The translations under genes and the position numbers were made by a program. Shown one piece after another: positions 8,557 to 17,748 of a DNA stretch of 64,000 nt (position 1 is the first letter of the stretch; the number at the start of each line of letters is the position of its first letter). This stretch comes from Methylobacterium sp. UNC378MF (GTDB lineage: Bacteria > Pseudomonadota > Alphaproteobacteria > Rhizobiales > Beijerinckiaceae): assembly GCF_900103195.1 (NCBI RefSeq), contig NZ_FMWU01000006.1:62001-126000 (forward strand), written 5' to 3'. The notes beneath the pieces are model-generated. The model saw only the letters and a program-made list of their open reading frames with translations. It was not told the origin of the DNA and did no database searches.

Positions 8557-11500
8557 GTGAACACACAGCCGGACAACGAGGCCGACCGGCTCGAGGCGCT
8601 CAACGCCCTCGCCATCCTCGGGACTCCGTCCGAGCCGCATTTCGACGCGGTCTGCCGAACGGCCCGCCGCCTGTTCGGCGTGCGCACCGCGTTCGTGGCC
8701 TTCCTGGACGACGAGCGTCAATGGCTCAAGACAGCCTGCGAGGCTATGCCCACCACGATGCGGCGGGAGGAGAGTTTCTGCCAGCACACGATTCGGAGCG
8801 ACGCCCTACTCGTTGTCCCCGACGCCCGGCGCGATGCGCGTTTCCGCGACCTGCCCGTCGCTGCTGCCCCGCATGGGATCAGGTTCTACGCGGGTATCGC
8901 CTTGAGCCTTCAGCCCGGTCTGCGGATCGGAACCCTCTGTGTCGCCGACCCCGAGCCCCGTGCCGGCTTCTCGCCCGAGGACGCGGCCGCCTTCCGCGAC
9001 CTGGCCGAGATCGTCGTGGCGCATCTGCGCCTGACGGAGGCCAATGTGCGGCGCGACCGGGAGATCGAGCAGGCGGCGACCCGCGAGGCGCTGATCCGGG
9101 AGCAGCACCGCGAGATCAACGCCAGGGCCAGCGCCCAGGAGGCGGCGGACCACCAGCTCACCATGGCCGAGCAACTCGCCAGCGTCGGGAATTGGCGTGT
9201 GGAACTCGCGAATGGTCAGCCGGTCTGGTCGGCCAGCCTGTACGCAATCGCTGGCCGCGACCCCGCGACGCCGCCGCCGCGCCTCGACGCCTTTTCGCAG
9301 CTCTATCATCCCGATGACTGCGCCCGGCTTGAGGCGATCGTCGCCGACGCGATCGCCCGCAGGGAACGGTTCGAGTTTGCGGCCCGGCTGCTGCGGCCCG
9401 GCGGCGAAATCCGCGACGTGGTCGTCCGCGGCATGGCCCGGGGGGAGGGCGAGAGCGCCGGCCTTTCCGGCGTGCTGATCGACGTGACGGAGCGTCGACG
9501 CGCCGAGGACGAGGTCCGCCGCAGCGAGCTTCGCTATCGCGGCCTCGCGGAGGCGCTGCCGCTCCTGGTCTGGACCATGCGGGTCGGGGACGGGCAGGCG
9601 ACCTACGTCAATGCGCAGTTCCAGACCTATTACGGACCAATCGGCCCCGAGCGCGCGGAGCGCCTCGTCCGAAATCATCCGGGGGATGCCGCCGCCATGG
9701 AGGCGGCCTGGACCCGAGCGGTCGAGACCGGCACAGGGTACAGCGGTCAGTGGCGGATCCGGCGCCATGACGGCGTCTACCGGTGGCACAAGCTCTCTCT
9801 GATCCCGATCCGCCTCGATCCGGCGGACGGCGCGGTGGCAGAGTGGCTCGGGACCGCGCTCGACATCGACGACATCATCACGGCGCGGCTCGCCGTCGAG
9901 GAGGCCCGTGGCCTGCTCGGCATTGCCCTGGACGCCGCCGAGGCCGGTACCTGGGACTGGGACATGCGCACCGGTCTGGCCGTCCTGAGCCCCGAGAGCG
10001 CTCGAATGTACGACCTGCCGGATACGGGCGCCGCCCACACGATCTCGGCTTCCGACTGGACGGCGCTGATCCATCCCGAAGACGCCGCCGATGTCTGGAC
10101 CGAGATCCGGCGGGCCGTCGAGTCCGGCACCGGCTACGCGGCCGAATTCCGCGTCGGCGCGCGCTGGCTCTACGCGCGCGGGCGCACGCTCTGCGGGGCC
10201 GAGGGGAACCCGCAGCGCATGGTCGGCCTCCATCTCGACATCACCGAGCGCAAGGCGGTCGAGGCGGCCCTGCGCACTGCCACCCGGGATGCGGAGGCGG
10301 CCCGCACCGAGGCGGAGCGCGCGAGCGCGGCCAAGAGCGAGTTCCTCGCGGCCATGAGCCACGAGATCCGTACCCCGCTCAATGGCATCCTCGGCTATGC
10401 CGAGCTGTTGCTCGATGGCGATGCGATCCAGAGCGAGGACAGGCGCCGCCTCGAGCTGATCCAGAATTCCGGAGCGGCGTTGCTCACGGTCGTCAACGAC
10501 ATCCTCGACTTTTCGAAGATCGAGGCGGGCGAACTTACCCTCGATCCGGTCACCTTCCCGCTGGTGTCGATCGTGGACGGCACAGTCTCGATCATGCGGG
10601 GCAGCGCGCTCCATAGCGGCCTCGCCATCGAGGCCCGGATCGATCCGGCCGTGCCGACCTTGGTGATCGGCGACGCCGGACGCCTGCGGCAGGTTCTGCT
10701 CAATCTCCTGAACAATGCCGTGAAGTTTACCCCCGCGGGTTCTGTCACCGTGACCGTGCAGCGGGAAGGCGACGGCATCACTCCCGACGGCCGGCCCGGC
10801 GACGCGATCCGGTTCGCCGTAGTCGATACCGGCATCGGCATCGCGCCGGCACAGCAGGACCGGCTATTCAAGCGGTTCAGCCAGGTCGATGGGTCGATCA
10901 GCCGGCGCTTCGGCGGCACCGGCCTCGGTCTCGCGATCTCCCGACACCTCGTGACACTGATGGGTGGCGAGATCGGAGTCGAGAGCCGCGAGGGGGCGGG
11001 CTCGACCTTCTGGTTCCGGCTCGTTCTGCCCCGGGGCGAGCACGGCGCCGAGACCATGAGGATCCAGGCCGATGCGGGCGCGGCGCTGCGTCCGCCGCGG
11101 GCTTCGGTGGCCGGGGATGTGCCGAGTGCAGCGCTTCGGCTGCTCCTCGTCGAGGACGTGCCGCTCAACCAGGAACTCGCCTGCGCGGTGCTGGAATCCC
11201 AGGGTTATAGGGTGGATGTCGCCGGGGACGGCGCCGAGGCGATCACGGCGGTGGGGTCATCGGTCGCGGCCGGTCGAGCCTACGATCTCGTGCTCATGGA
11301 CGTCCAGATGCCCCGCGTCGACGGGCTCACGGCAACCCGCCGCATCCGCGCGCTGGCGCCGCCCGCCTGCGATATCCCGATCGTGGCCATGACCGCCAAC
11401 GTGCTGCCCACGCAGATCGAAGAACTGCGCGAAGCCGGGATGGACGATTATGTCGGCAAGCCGTTCCGGCGAGCGGACCTCTTTGCCACGATCAGCCGCT

Positions 11501-11886
11501 GGACGACCCCGGGGGCGCGCCGCCCGGCGCGGACCGACGGTCCGTGCACTCTGCCGGACATCGATTCCGCAGTTCTCGATGCGGCGGTGCTCACCGACAT
11601 GAGGGCGAGCTTCGGCTCCGACCGGGTGGGAGCGCTGCTCGATCTCCTGGCCAACGAGCTGTCCGAGCGGTTCCGGCCGAGCGAGACCGACCGTCTTCAG
11701 ATCGCCCACGACGCGCACGCCCTGGTGGCGGCCGCCGGGCTCCTGGGCTTCGTCGGCCTGTCGAGCCTGTGCCGCGAGGTCGAGGCTGCCGCCCATGCGG
11801 GCGCCGACCTGATGCCGCTGATCCGCCGACTGGAAATCCAGCGGGCAACGGCGCTCCGCGCCATCCGGCAGCTGCGCGCGGCCTGA
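8557..11886 (+). CDS. Hybrid sensor histidine kinase: GAF, three PAS, HisKA, HATPase, REC, HPt-like
   Basis: This is a 1109-residue soluble phosphorelay protein with no membrane span. Order: GAF (about 10-160), a Glu/Arg coiled coil (165-200), three PAS/PAC units (about 205-315, 325-450, 455-570), HisKA with [11 protein letters not shown] and phospho-acceptor H602, HATPase_c with NLLNNAVKF and DTGIGI and [10 protein letters not shown], a receiver domain with D915 in VLMDVQMP, and a C-terminal helical HPt-like segment with H1054. In the HPt the usual AHxLKG reads AHALVA, so the conserved lysine is lost. Start GTG at 8557 is preceded by GAGGA. No response regulator is next to it, so the output is unknown. 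Confidence 0.92.
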   Translation: MNTQPDNEADRLEALNALAILGTPSEPHFDAVCRTARRLFGVRTAFVAFLDDERQWLKTACEAMPTTMRREESFCQHTIRSDALLVVPDARRDARFRDLPVAAAPHGIRFYAGIALSLQPGLRIGTLCVADPEPRAGFSPEDAAAFRDLAEIVVAHLRLTEANVRRDREIEQAATREALIREQHREINARASAQEAADHQLTMAEQLASVGNWRVELANGQPVWSASLYAIAGRDPATPPPRLDAFSQLYHPDDCARLEAIVADAIARRERFEFAARLLRPGGEIRDVVVRGMARGEGESAGLSGVLIDVTERRRAEDEVRRSELRYRGLAEALPLLVWTMRVGDGQATYVNAQFQTYYGPIGPERAERLVRNHPGDAAAMEAAWTRAVETGTGYSGQWRIRRHDGVYRWHKLSLIPIRLDPADGAVAEWLGTALDIDDIITARLAVEEARGLLGIALDAAEAGTWDWDMRTGLAVLSPESARMYDLPDTGAAHTISASDWTALIHPEDAADVWTEIRRAVESGTGYAAEFRVGARWLYARGRTLCGAEGNPQRMVGLHLDITERKAVEAALRTATRDAEAARTEAERASAAKSEFLAAMSHEIRTPLNGILGYAELLLDGDAIQSEDRRRLELIQNSGAALLTVVNDILDFSKIEAGELTLDPVTFPLVSIVDGTVSIMRGSALHSGLAIEARIDPAVPTLVIGDAGRLRQVLLNLLNNAVKFTPAGSVTVTVQREGDGITPDGRPGDAIRFAVVDTGIGIAPAQQDRLFKRFSQVDGSISRRFGGTGLGLAISRHLVTLMGGEIGVESREGAGSTFWFRLVLPRGEHGAETMRIQADAGAALRPPRASVAGDVPSAALRLLLVEDVPLNQELACAVLESQGYRVDVAGDGAEAITAVGSSVAAGRAYDLVLMDVQMPRVDGLTATRRIRALAPPACDIPIVAMTANVLPTQIEELREAGMDDYVGKPFRRADLFATISRWTTPGARRPARTDGPCTLPDIDSAVLDAAVLTDMRASFGSDRVGALLDLLANELSERFRPSETDRLQIAHDAHALVAAAGLLGFVGLSSLCREVEAAAHAGADLMPLIRRLEIQRATALRAIRQLRAA

Positions 11887-11891
11887 CTCGG

Positions 11892-11913
11892 AGCGGCGCC
11901 CGCGGGCGCCGCT
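11892..11913. terminator. Intrinsic terminator between convergent genes
   Basis: A perfect 10-bp inverted repeat, AGCGGCGCCC and GGGCGCCGCT around GC, begins five bases after the kinase stop and is followed by TCTCCTT. It sits between two convergent genes and could serve both. Confidence 0.7.
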
Positions 11914-11919
11914 TCTCCT

Positions 11920-12234
11920 TCAAAGGTCTTCCGCCTCGTTGGTCTCGGACAGCGGGTCGCCGGTCCAGGTCGTCGCGAACGCAGCCAGCTCCCGCGCGTC
12001 GCCGAAGGCCGCCACGGTGACCTCGCGTTCGGCTGGCTCCGCGCCCGGGTAGGGGGCGAGCAGGATCCGCACCCGGGCGAGCCGGCCGCTGGGCGCCTTG
12101 TCGGCGATCCAGGCTCGCGCCTCCGGCGTGAAGCGCTCCGGGCCGTCGAGGGCCCGGGCGTCAGTGCGCAGCACGACCACGTAGGTGCCGAGGCTCGGAT
12201 CGGCCTCCTGTACGGCCTTGACGATGTCGATCAC
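11920..12234 (-). CDS. Small protein of unknown function, coupled to EthD-like gene
   Basis: A 104-residue soluble protein I do not recognise. Its start overlaps the stop of the EthD-like gene by four bases (ATGA), so the two are translationally coupled and probably functionally linked. It is acidic at the C-terminus (ETNEAEDL) with alternating beta-alpha character and no signal peptide or cysteine. GC-rich third positions are consistent with coding. The name of the neighbour gives the only hint, a small ferredoxin-fold partner. Confidence 0.65.
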   Translation of the reverse strand: MIDIVKAVQEADPSLGTYVVVLRTDARALDGPERFTPEARAWIADKAPSGRLARVRILLAPYPGAEPAEREVTVAAFGDARELAAFATTWTGDPLSETNEAEDL

Positions 12235-12542
12235 GGGCTTTCCGCAAAGTCGTTGATCTGGACCTGAGCCTGGGCCGCCGTGAAGTTCGGGATGTCGGCG
12301 AAGATCTCCTCGCCATGGGCCGCCACGGCCTTCTTGAAGGCGTCGACCGACTCGAAGGTCAGCAGGGCCATCACCTGGAACGGGGCGGTGCCGCCGTCCG
12401 GCGTGCCGGCGCCCTTGACGACCTTCGCGTCGTGAAGGCCGAGGGAGGACCAGCGCTCGCGCACCAGCGGCATATGGTGGCCGAGATAGTAGCCCATGTC
12501 GAAGCTCGGGCCGGCCGGATACATCACGCTTACCAGGATCAT
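12231..12542 (-). CDS. EthD-family dimeric alpha-beta barrel protein
   Basis: At 103 residues this matches EthD-type proteins in length and pattern. It opens with MILVSVMYPAGPSFDMGYYLGHHMPL, including the characteristic YY-x-GHHMPL stretch, has a central strand AFQ/PFQVMALLTFESVDAFKKAV, and ends with the IPNFT segment. Members form ferredoxin-like dimers; in some organisms they accompany monooxygenases or quinone-acting enzymes. Here it sits 65 bp downstream of type II NADH dehydrogenase on the same strand and overlaps the following small gene. Biochemical role not established. Confidence 0.82.
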   Translation of the reverse strand: MILVSVMYPAGPSFDMGYYLGHHMPLVRERWSSLGLHDAKVVKGAGTPDGGTAPFQVMALLTFESVDAFKKAVAAHGEEIFADIPNFTAAQAQVQINDFAESP

Positions 12543-12607
12543 GGCGTTTCCTTCGTGTGTCGCGCCCGGACAGACCGGGCGCTCGTTCTCGGGTCGTACG
12601 GCGACGG

Positions 12608-13945
12608 TCAGTGCAGCTTTACCCGCGGTTCGGTGCGCCGCGTGAGCGCGCGGGCCAGGGTGTCGAGCACCGTCTTAGCCGTGCCGTGGAGCGCCCGCTC
12701 GTGCATCTTGTAGAGCGAGCGGTACATCATCCGGGCGAACAGACCTGCAATGAGCATGTTCTTGCCGCGGACGAAGCCCATCAGGCTGCCCACCGTCGAG
12801 TATTCGCCGAGTGAGACCAGCGAGCCGAAATCCTTGTACCGGAACGGCTTCAGCGGCTTGCCGTCGATCTTGGCCTGGATCTGGCCGATCAGGTGGCTCG
12901 CCTGCTGGTGGGCCGCCTGAGCGCGGGGTGGAACCGGCGTGTCGGAGCCCGCCTCGACCAGATAGGCGCAGTCGCCGATGGCAAAAATGTCGGGGTCGCG
13001 GGTGGTCTGCAGCGTCGGCGTCACCACCAGCTGGTTGGTCCGCGTCGTCTCCAGGCCGCCGATGCCCTGCAGGAAGGGGGGCGCCTTTACGCCCGCCGCC
13101 CAGACGACCAACTCGGACGGGATGAAGGTGCCGTCCGCGAGCTGCACGCCGTCCGCGCGCACCTCGGTGACCCGCGCCTTCACGCGCACGTCGACGCCGA
13201 TCTTGTTGAGGAGCTGCAGCACCTCCGCCGAGAGGCGCTGCGGCACGGCCGGCAGGATCCGGTCGGCGGCCTCGACCAGGGTGATGCGGATGTCCTTGCC
13301 CGGATCGATCTTGTCGAGCCCGGTGGCGACGACGTGGCGTAGGGTCCGATGCAGCTCGGCCGCGAGCTCCGTCCCGGTCGCTCCCGCGCCGATCACCGTG
13401 ACGTGGAGCTGACCGGGCCGGACCGGGCCGACCTGCGTGTGCGCCCGCAGCGAGGCATTCACGAGGCGCTGGTGGAAGCGCACCGCCTGGTCCTGGGTGT
13501 CGAGGGCGATGGCGTGCTCGGCGACGCCCGGCGTGCCGAAATCGTTGGTGGTGGAGCCCACCGCCATCACCAGCGTGTCGTAGGGGACGGCGCGCTCGGG
13601 CGTGACCTCGCGCCCTTCTGCGTCGTAGCTCGCCGCGAGCTGGATGGTGCGCGCTTCCCGGTCGAGCCCGGTCATGCGCCCGATCCGATAGCGGAAGCCG
13701 TGCATGTGGGCGTGGTGCAGGTAGTCCACCGCATGGTGGCCGACGTCGAGGCTGCCGGCTGCCACCTCGTGGAGTAGCGGCTTCCAGATATGCGTCCGGG
13801 CACGATCCACGAGGGTGATGTGCGCGCGCTTGCCGCGCCCGAGCTTGTCGCCGAGCTTCGTCACCAGCTGGAGGCCGGCAGCGCCACCGCCGACAACCAC
13901 GACACGATGCAGGCCGGACTCGTTCTCGACGGATGCCATCGACAC
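12608..13945 (-). CDS. ndh: Type II NADH:quinone oxidoreductase (NDH-2)
   Basis: This 445-residue flavoprotein oxidises NADH and reduces membrane quinone without pumping protons. The FAD-binding Rossmann motif GGGAAG lies at 19-24 (VVVVGGGAAGLQLVTKL) and the second NADH-binding Rossmann motif (VTVIGAGATGTELAAEL) near 175-190. The DxxF/AIGDCA motif for FAD is present (DIFAIGDCAYL), as is a basic, amphipathic C-terminal region likely used for membrane attachment. Probably heads the ndh-ethD-orf set on the minus strand. In a methylotroph it would recycle NADH from formate oxidation. Confidence 0.92.
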   Translation of the reverse strand: MSMASVENESGLHRVVVVGGGAAGLQLVTKLGDKLGRGKRAHITLVDRARTHIWKPLLHEVAAGSLDVGHHAVDYLHHAHMHGFRYRIGRMTGLDREARTIQLAASYDAEGREVTPERAVPYDTLVMAVGSTTNDFGTPGVAEHAIALDTQDQAVRFHQRLVNASLRAHTQVGPVRPGQLHVTVIGAGATGTELAAELHRTLRHVVATGLDKIDPGKDIRITLVEAADRILPAVPQRLSAEVLQLLNKIGVDVRVKARVTEVRADGVQLADGTFIPSELVVWAAGVKAPPFLQGIGGLETTRTNQLVVTPTLQTTRDPDIFAIGDCAYLVEAGSDTPVPPRAQAAHQQASHLIGQIQAKIDGKPLKPFRYKDFGSLVSLGEYSTVGSLMGFVRGKNMLIAGLFARMMYRSLYKMHERALHGTAKTVLDTLARALTRRTEPRVKLH

Positions 13946-14067
13946 TCTTTCTTCCCCGGACCGGGATTAACCGCCGGCCTCCTTACACGGCCTGGGTTGC
14001 CGAATTCCACATCCCCTTGCCGCGGCTCCACGTCACGAGCGCCAAGTCACGAGCGAGCGGAGCGCGA

Positions 14068-14715
14068 TCACGCCGACGGTGCGCCCGGTTGACGCAACGG
14101 GTGTGCCTCCGCGACTGCGGGAAGGGCGAGGCAAGCCTGCGCGATTCGCGCGACCGTCGGGTAGGCGGAGGTATCGATACCGAAGATGCCGGTCCCGACC
14201 CAGAGGCTGACGAGGCAGAGGTCGGCATGGCTCACCGAATCTCCCTGGCAGAACCGTCCTGTCCCCGGCTCGGTGGCGAGCCGCGTTTCCAGGGTCCTGA
14301 GGCCGGTCTCGAAGGCGTTGCGCAGGAAATCCAGCATGCGCTCCCGGGGCAGGCCGTAATGCTCCATCAGGAAGGTTCGCACGCGGGGCACGTAGAGCGG
14401 ATGGGTATCGCACGCGACCACCTGCGCCAGCGAGCGGGCCCGGGCCCGCCCCCGGGGCTCCTCGGGCAGGAGGCGCACGCCGCCTCTCGTCTCCTCCAGG
14501 TAGTCGAGGATCGCCAGCGACTGGGTGAGCGGCGGCCCGTCGCCGTCGAACAGGGCCGGCACCGCGCCCTGCGGGTTGATCGTGCGGAATTCCGGCTTGT
14601 GCTGGTCGCCCGCATCGAGGTCGATGAACGTCTCCTCGTAGGGGATGCCCTTCAGCTTCAGGGCGATCCGCACCCGGAAGGCTGCGGCCGAACGCCAGTT
14701 GCCGTACATGTGCAT
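14068..14715 (-). CDS. maiA: Maleylacetoacetate isomerase / zeta-class glutathione S-transferase
   Basis: A 215-residue thioredoxin-fold GST with the N-terminal pattern NWRSAAAFRVRIALKLKG, the cis-proline region INPQGAVPAL, and TQSLAILDYLEE, all typical of zeta GSTs. The usual SSCSWR active-site loop reads NWRSAAAFR, so the catalytic Ser/Cys pair is partly replaced. It could isomerise maleylacetoacetate to fumarylacetoacetate in tyrosine degradation, but no other gene of that route is present, so a general GST role is open. Divergent from moaB. Confidence 0.8.
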   Translation of the reverse strand: MHMYGNWRSAAAFRVRIALKLKGIPYEETFIDLDAGDQHKPEFRTINPQGAVPALFDGDGPPLTQSLAILDYLEETRGGVRLLPEEPRGRARARSLAQVVACDTHPLYVPRVRTFLMEHYGLPRERMLDFLRNAFETGLRTLETRLATEPGTGRFCQGDSVSHADLCLVSLWVGTGIFGIDTSAYPTVARIAQACLALPAVAEAHPLRQPGAPSA

Positions 14716-14855
14716 GAGGGAGCGATCTCCGACGGGACCCGGAGAGCACAGCCGAGTTTTCGGCGGCCCGCAAGGGGAACGTGGACGCGGCTGCCGGGGG
14801 CGACAAGCGGTTCCGGCCGGCCCATATCGGTCTCCCGCCCCGGAGAGCCCGTACG

Positions 14856-15413
14856 ATGGCCGATCAGACCGACGCCCGCCGCTTCATCCCCCTGAACATC
14901 GCGGTCCTGACCGTTTCCGACACGCGCCGTCCGGAGGACGACCGCTCAGGGGATACCCTGAGCCAGCGTCTCACCGAGGCGGGGCACCGCCTGGCGGCCC
15001 GGTCGATCGTGCCGGACGAGGTCCCGGCGATCCGCGAGCGGGTGGAGGCGTGGCTGCGCGATCCCGGCATCGACGTGGTGATCACCACCGGCGGCACCGG
15101 CTTCACCGGCCGCGACGTCACCCCGGAAGCGCTGGAGCCGCTGTTCGAGAAACGGATGGACGGCTTCTCGGCCGTGTTTCACCGGATCTCGTACGACAAG
15201 ATCGGCACCTCGACCCTGCAATCGCGTGCCACCGCAGGGGTCGCGCAGGCGACCTACGTGTTCGTGCTTCCGGGCTCCCCCGGCGCCTGCCGGGATGCTT
15301 GGGATGGGATCCTCGCCCAGCAGCTCGATTACCGGCACCGGCCCTGCAACTTCGTGGAGATCATGCCCCGGCTCGACGAGCACCTGCGGCGCGGTGCGAG
15401 CATCGCGGTATGA
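14856..15413 (+). CDS. moaB: Molybdenum cofactor biosynthesis protein MoaB/MogA-like
   Basis: The 185-residue product matches the MoCF-binding fold of molybdopterin adenylyltransferases: LTVSDTR near the N-terminus, GDTL, TTGGTGFTGRDVTPEAL in the middle, and LPGSPGACRDAWDGIL at the end. It would activate molybdopterin by adenylylation before Mo insertion. The ATG at 14856 has GGAGAG nine bases upstream and is preferred to the in-frame GTG-like extension to 14781. Formate dehydrogenases of methylotrophs need such a cofactor. Convergent with the permease gene. Confidence 0.9.
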   Translation: MADQTDARRFIPLNIAVLTVSDTRRPEDDRSGDTLSQRLTEAGHRLAARSIVPDEVPAIRERVEAWLRDPGIDVVITTGGTGFTGRDVTPEALEPLFEKRMDGFSAVFHRISYDKIGTSTLQSRATAGVAQATYVFVLPGSPGACRDAWDGILAQQLDYRHRPCNFVEIMPRLDEHLRRGASIAV

Positions 15414-15497
15414 AAATGCGCCCGCATTCCAGGCTCGCGTGCGGCGGCCCGCGATAGCGGATCGCCGTGGGGACGATACGCAGCCGGTCGCTCGGCG

Positions 15498-16946
15498 CTA
15501 CGCCGCATTCCCCTCTTTCCGGCGCAGGACCGAGTGCTTGCGGCTGTAGAAGAAGTACACGACGAGGCCGATCGCCATCCAGATCACGAGCCGCAGCCAC
15601 GTGTCGAGGGGCAGGCCGATCATCAGGAGCAGGCAGAACAGGATGCCGAGGATCGGCACGATCGGCACGGCCGGCGCCCGGAACGGCCGTTTCATGTGAC
15701 GCTCGGTCCGCCGCAGGTAGAGCACCGAACCGCAGACAAGGATGAAGGCGGCGAGGGTGCCGATGCTCACCATCTCGCCGAGGATGTGGATCGGCACCAG
15801 GGCCGCCACCAAGGCGACCGCGGCCCCGATGAGCGCCTGGCTGCGATACGGCGTCTGGTAGGTCGGGTGGACGTGGGAGAACATCTTCGGCAGCAGGCCG
15901 TCCTGGGCCATGGTGAAGAAGATCCGGCTCTGGCCATAGAGCAGGACCAGGATCACCGTCGTCAGCCCTGTCAGCGCTCCCAGCTTGATCAGGAGGGCGA
16001 ACCAGCCGATGCCGATCACGTCGACGCCCTTGGCGATCGGGTCCGGGACGTTCAGGTCCTTGTAGGGCACGATCCCGGTCAGCACGGCGGCGACGAGCAC
16101 GTACAGGATCGTGCAGACCGCCAGTGAGCCCAGGATGCCGATGGGCATGTCCTTCTGGGGCTTGCGCGCTTCCTGGGCGGCGGTCGAGACCGCGTCGAAC
16201 CCGATGAAGGCGAAGAACACCACGCCCGCGCCGCGCAGGATCCCGCTGTAGCCGTAATGCCCGAATGTGCCGTCGTTGGGCGGGATGAGCGGGCTCCAAT
16301 GCACGGTGTCGACATGGCCCCAGCCCAGGACGATGAAGGCGACCACCACGGTGAGCTTCACCGCGACCATGATGTTGTTGAAGCGCGCCGATTCCTTGGT
16401 GCCGCGCATTAGCAGGATCGTGATCAGCGCCACGATCAGCACCGCCGGCAGGTTGAACAGCGCGGTTCCGCCGCCGTCGATCGGCGTGCCAGGCGCGTTC
16501 GCGAATTGGGCGGGGATCACGATCCCGACATCCTTCAGGATGCTGGTGACGTAGCCCGACCAGCCCACCGCCACGGTGGCGGCGCCCATGGCGTATTCGA
16601 GGATCAGGTCCCAGCCGATCAGCCACGCGAAGAACTCGCCCAGCGTTGCGTAGGTGTAGGTGTAGCTCGATCCAGCGACTGGGATCAGCGCGGCCATCTC
16701 GGAATAGCACAGGCCGACGAAAGCGCAGGCGATGCCGCCCAGCACGAAGGACAGCATGATCCCCGGCCCGGCATACTGGGCGGCGGCGGTGCCGGTGAGA
16801 ACGAAGATGCCGGCGCCGATGATGGCGCCAATGCCCATGGCAGTGATCGAGAGGGCGCCCAGCGACTTCGAAAGCTGCTGTTCGCCCTCACCGCTCTCGA
16901 CGATGTCGTCGAGCGATTTGCGGCCCATCAGGCCCGACGAGTCCAT
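15498..16946 (-). CDS. APC-superfamily amino acid permease
   Basis: A 482-residue transporter with about twelve to fourteen membrane spans. The first span has the consensus GIGAIIGAGIFVLTGTAA, the unwound helix that binds the substrate backbone in the cationic amino acid (CAT/YfnA-like) subgroup, and FFAFIGFDAVSTAAQE in TM6 confirms that subgroup. It likely imports an amino acid by proton symport. I start at the ATG at 16946, preceded by AAGGAT, not at the far upstream in-frame codon at 17069. Substrate unproven. Confidence 0.88.
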   Translation of the reverse strand: MDSSGLMGRKSLDDIVESGEGEQQLSKSLGALSITAMGIGAIIGAGIFVLTGTAAAQYAGPGIMLSFVLGGIACAFVGLCYSEMAALIPVAGSSYTYTYATLGEFFAWLIGWDLILEYAMGAATVAVGWSGYVTSILKDVGIVIPAQFANAPGTPIDGGGTALFNLPAVLIVALITILLMRGTKESARFNNIMVAVKLTVVVAFIVLGWGHVDTVHWSPLIPPNDGTFGHYGYSGILRGAGVVFFAFIGFDAVSTAAQEARKPQKDMPIGILGSLAVCTILYVLVAAVLTGIVPYKDLNVPDPIAKGVDVIGIGWFALLIKLGALTGLTTVILVLLYGQSRIFFTMAQDGLLPKMFSHVHPTYQTPYRSQALIGAAVALVAALVPIHILGEMVSIGTLAAFILVCGSVLYLRRTERHMKRPFRAPAVPIVPILGILFCLLLMIGLPLDTWLRLVIWMAIGLVVYFFYSRKHSVLRRKEGNAA

Positions 16947-17080
16947 GGCACCATCCTTCAAGGCCGGGGTGGGCCGGCCCGTGTCCACGCCTGCAGAGAT
17001 CGCAAAATTCCTGCCGCGCTTGAGGAGTTGTAGAGGCGGATTGGCCGACAACAACGCGCGACGGTGCAAGATTCTTCCAG

Positions 17081-17611
17081 TCAGGCGCGTTCAATGCGCG
17101 CAATCAACGGTCTGACCTTGAGGCGCGTCGTCAATACACCCCCGGCGCGCAGGGCTTCGCGCCGTACGACATCTCCGGCCCGGGCCTGTCGGGCGCCGAC
17201 GACGCGTTCCACGCGCCTGACGAGGCGACTGAGCCAGCTCCCGGCCGGACGGTGTAGGCGGCCGAGTATCGTCTCAGGCCGAGCAGTTCCGACGAAGCGG
17301 TCCAGGGTGCGGATCCAGCCCTCGGCCGGAACGTCCCCGGCTTCCAGGCAGAGAACCCAATCCCGCCGGGCCGCGGCGGCGCCGACGGCGTAGGGATTCC
17401 CACTCCGGTGCAGCACCAGCGTGGCGCCCGTGGCTTCCGCGACGGCCGCCACGGCCTCGCTCGCGCAGCCCGAGACGATCACCGCATCGCCGACGAGGCC
17501 GCCGGCCACGCCGGAGACGAGCACGCTCAGCGTGTCGGCCAAGCGATCGATCGCGTCCGGATCGGCCGGGTCGGCCAGATAGGTCACGGCGGAGAGCATG
17601 AGCGCGCGCAT
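17081..17611 (-). CDS. Small GT2-like glycosyltransferase-related protein
   Basis: About 176 residues from the ATG at 17611. The core DAVIVSGCASEAVAAVAEATGATLVLH then RDWVLCLEAGDVPAEGWIRTLDRF resembles the nucleotide-sugar-binding half of family-2 glycosyltransferases, with EAGD where DxD would be. It lacks the acceptor-side half, so it is either a minimal or a truncated member; the C-terminus is basic (RLVRRVERVVGARQARAG). Catalytic activity is doubtful. It diverges from the radical SAM gene and shares that intergenic region. Confidence 0.6.
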   Translation of the reverse strand: MRALMLSAVTYLADPADPDAIDRLADTLSVLVSGVAGGLVGDAVIVSGCASEAVAAVAEATGATLVLHRSGNPYAVGAAAARRDWVLCLEAGDVPAEGWIRTLDRFVGTARPETILGRLHRPAGSWLSRLVRRVERVVGARQARAGDVVRREALRAGGVLTTRLKVRPLIARIERA

Positions 17612-17723
17612 AGACGATTCTGCGGCGCCGTAAACAGCCCTTCCGCCTCTGGGCGGATGCGCCGCTACTCGGAAAGCCAGCAAAGCTGAGTTTGCCTCGA
17701 AAAGAGGCATTCGACCTCGGAAT

Positions 17724-17738
17724 GTTCGCTATATGTTC
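17724..17738. promoter_or_regulatory. LexA (SOS) box, alphaproteobacterial type
   Basis: GTTC-GCTATAT-GTTC is an exact match to the GTTC-N7-GTTC direct repeat bound by alphaproteobacterial LexA, with an AT-rich spacer. It ends ten bases before the ATG at 17749 of the radical SAM gene, so it lies where it could block transcription. If the true start is the ATG at 17776, the spacing is more conventional. Confidence 0.6.
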
Positions 17739-17748
17739 GGCAGCAGGC

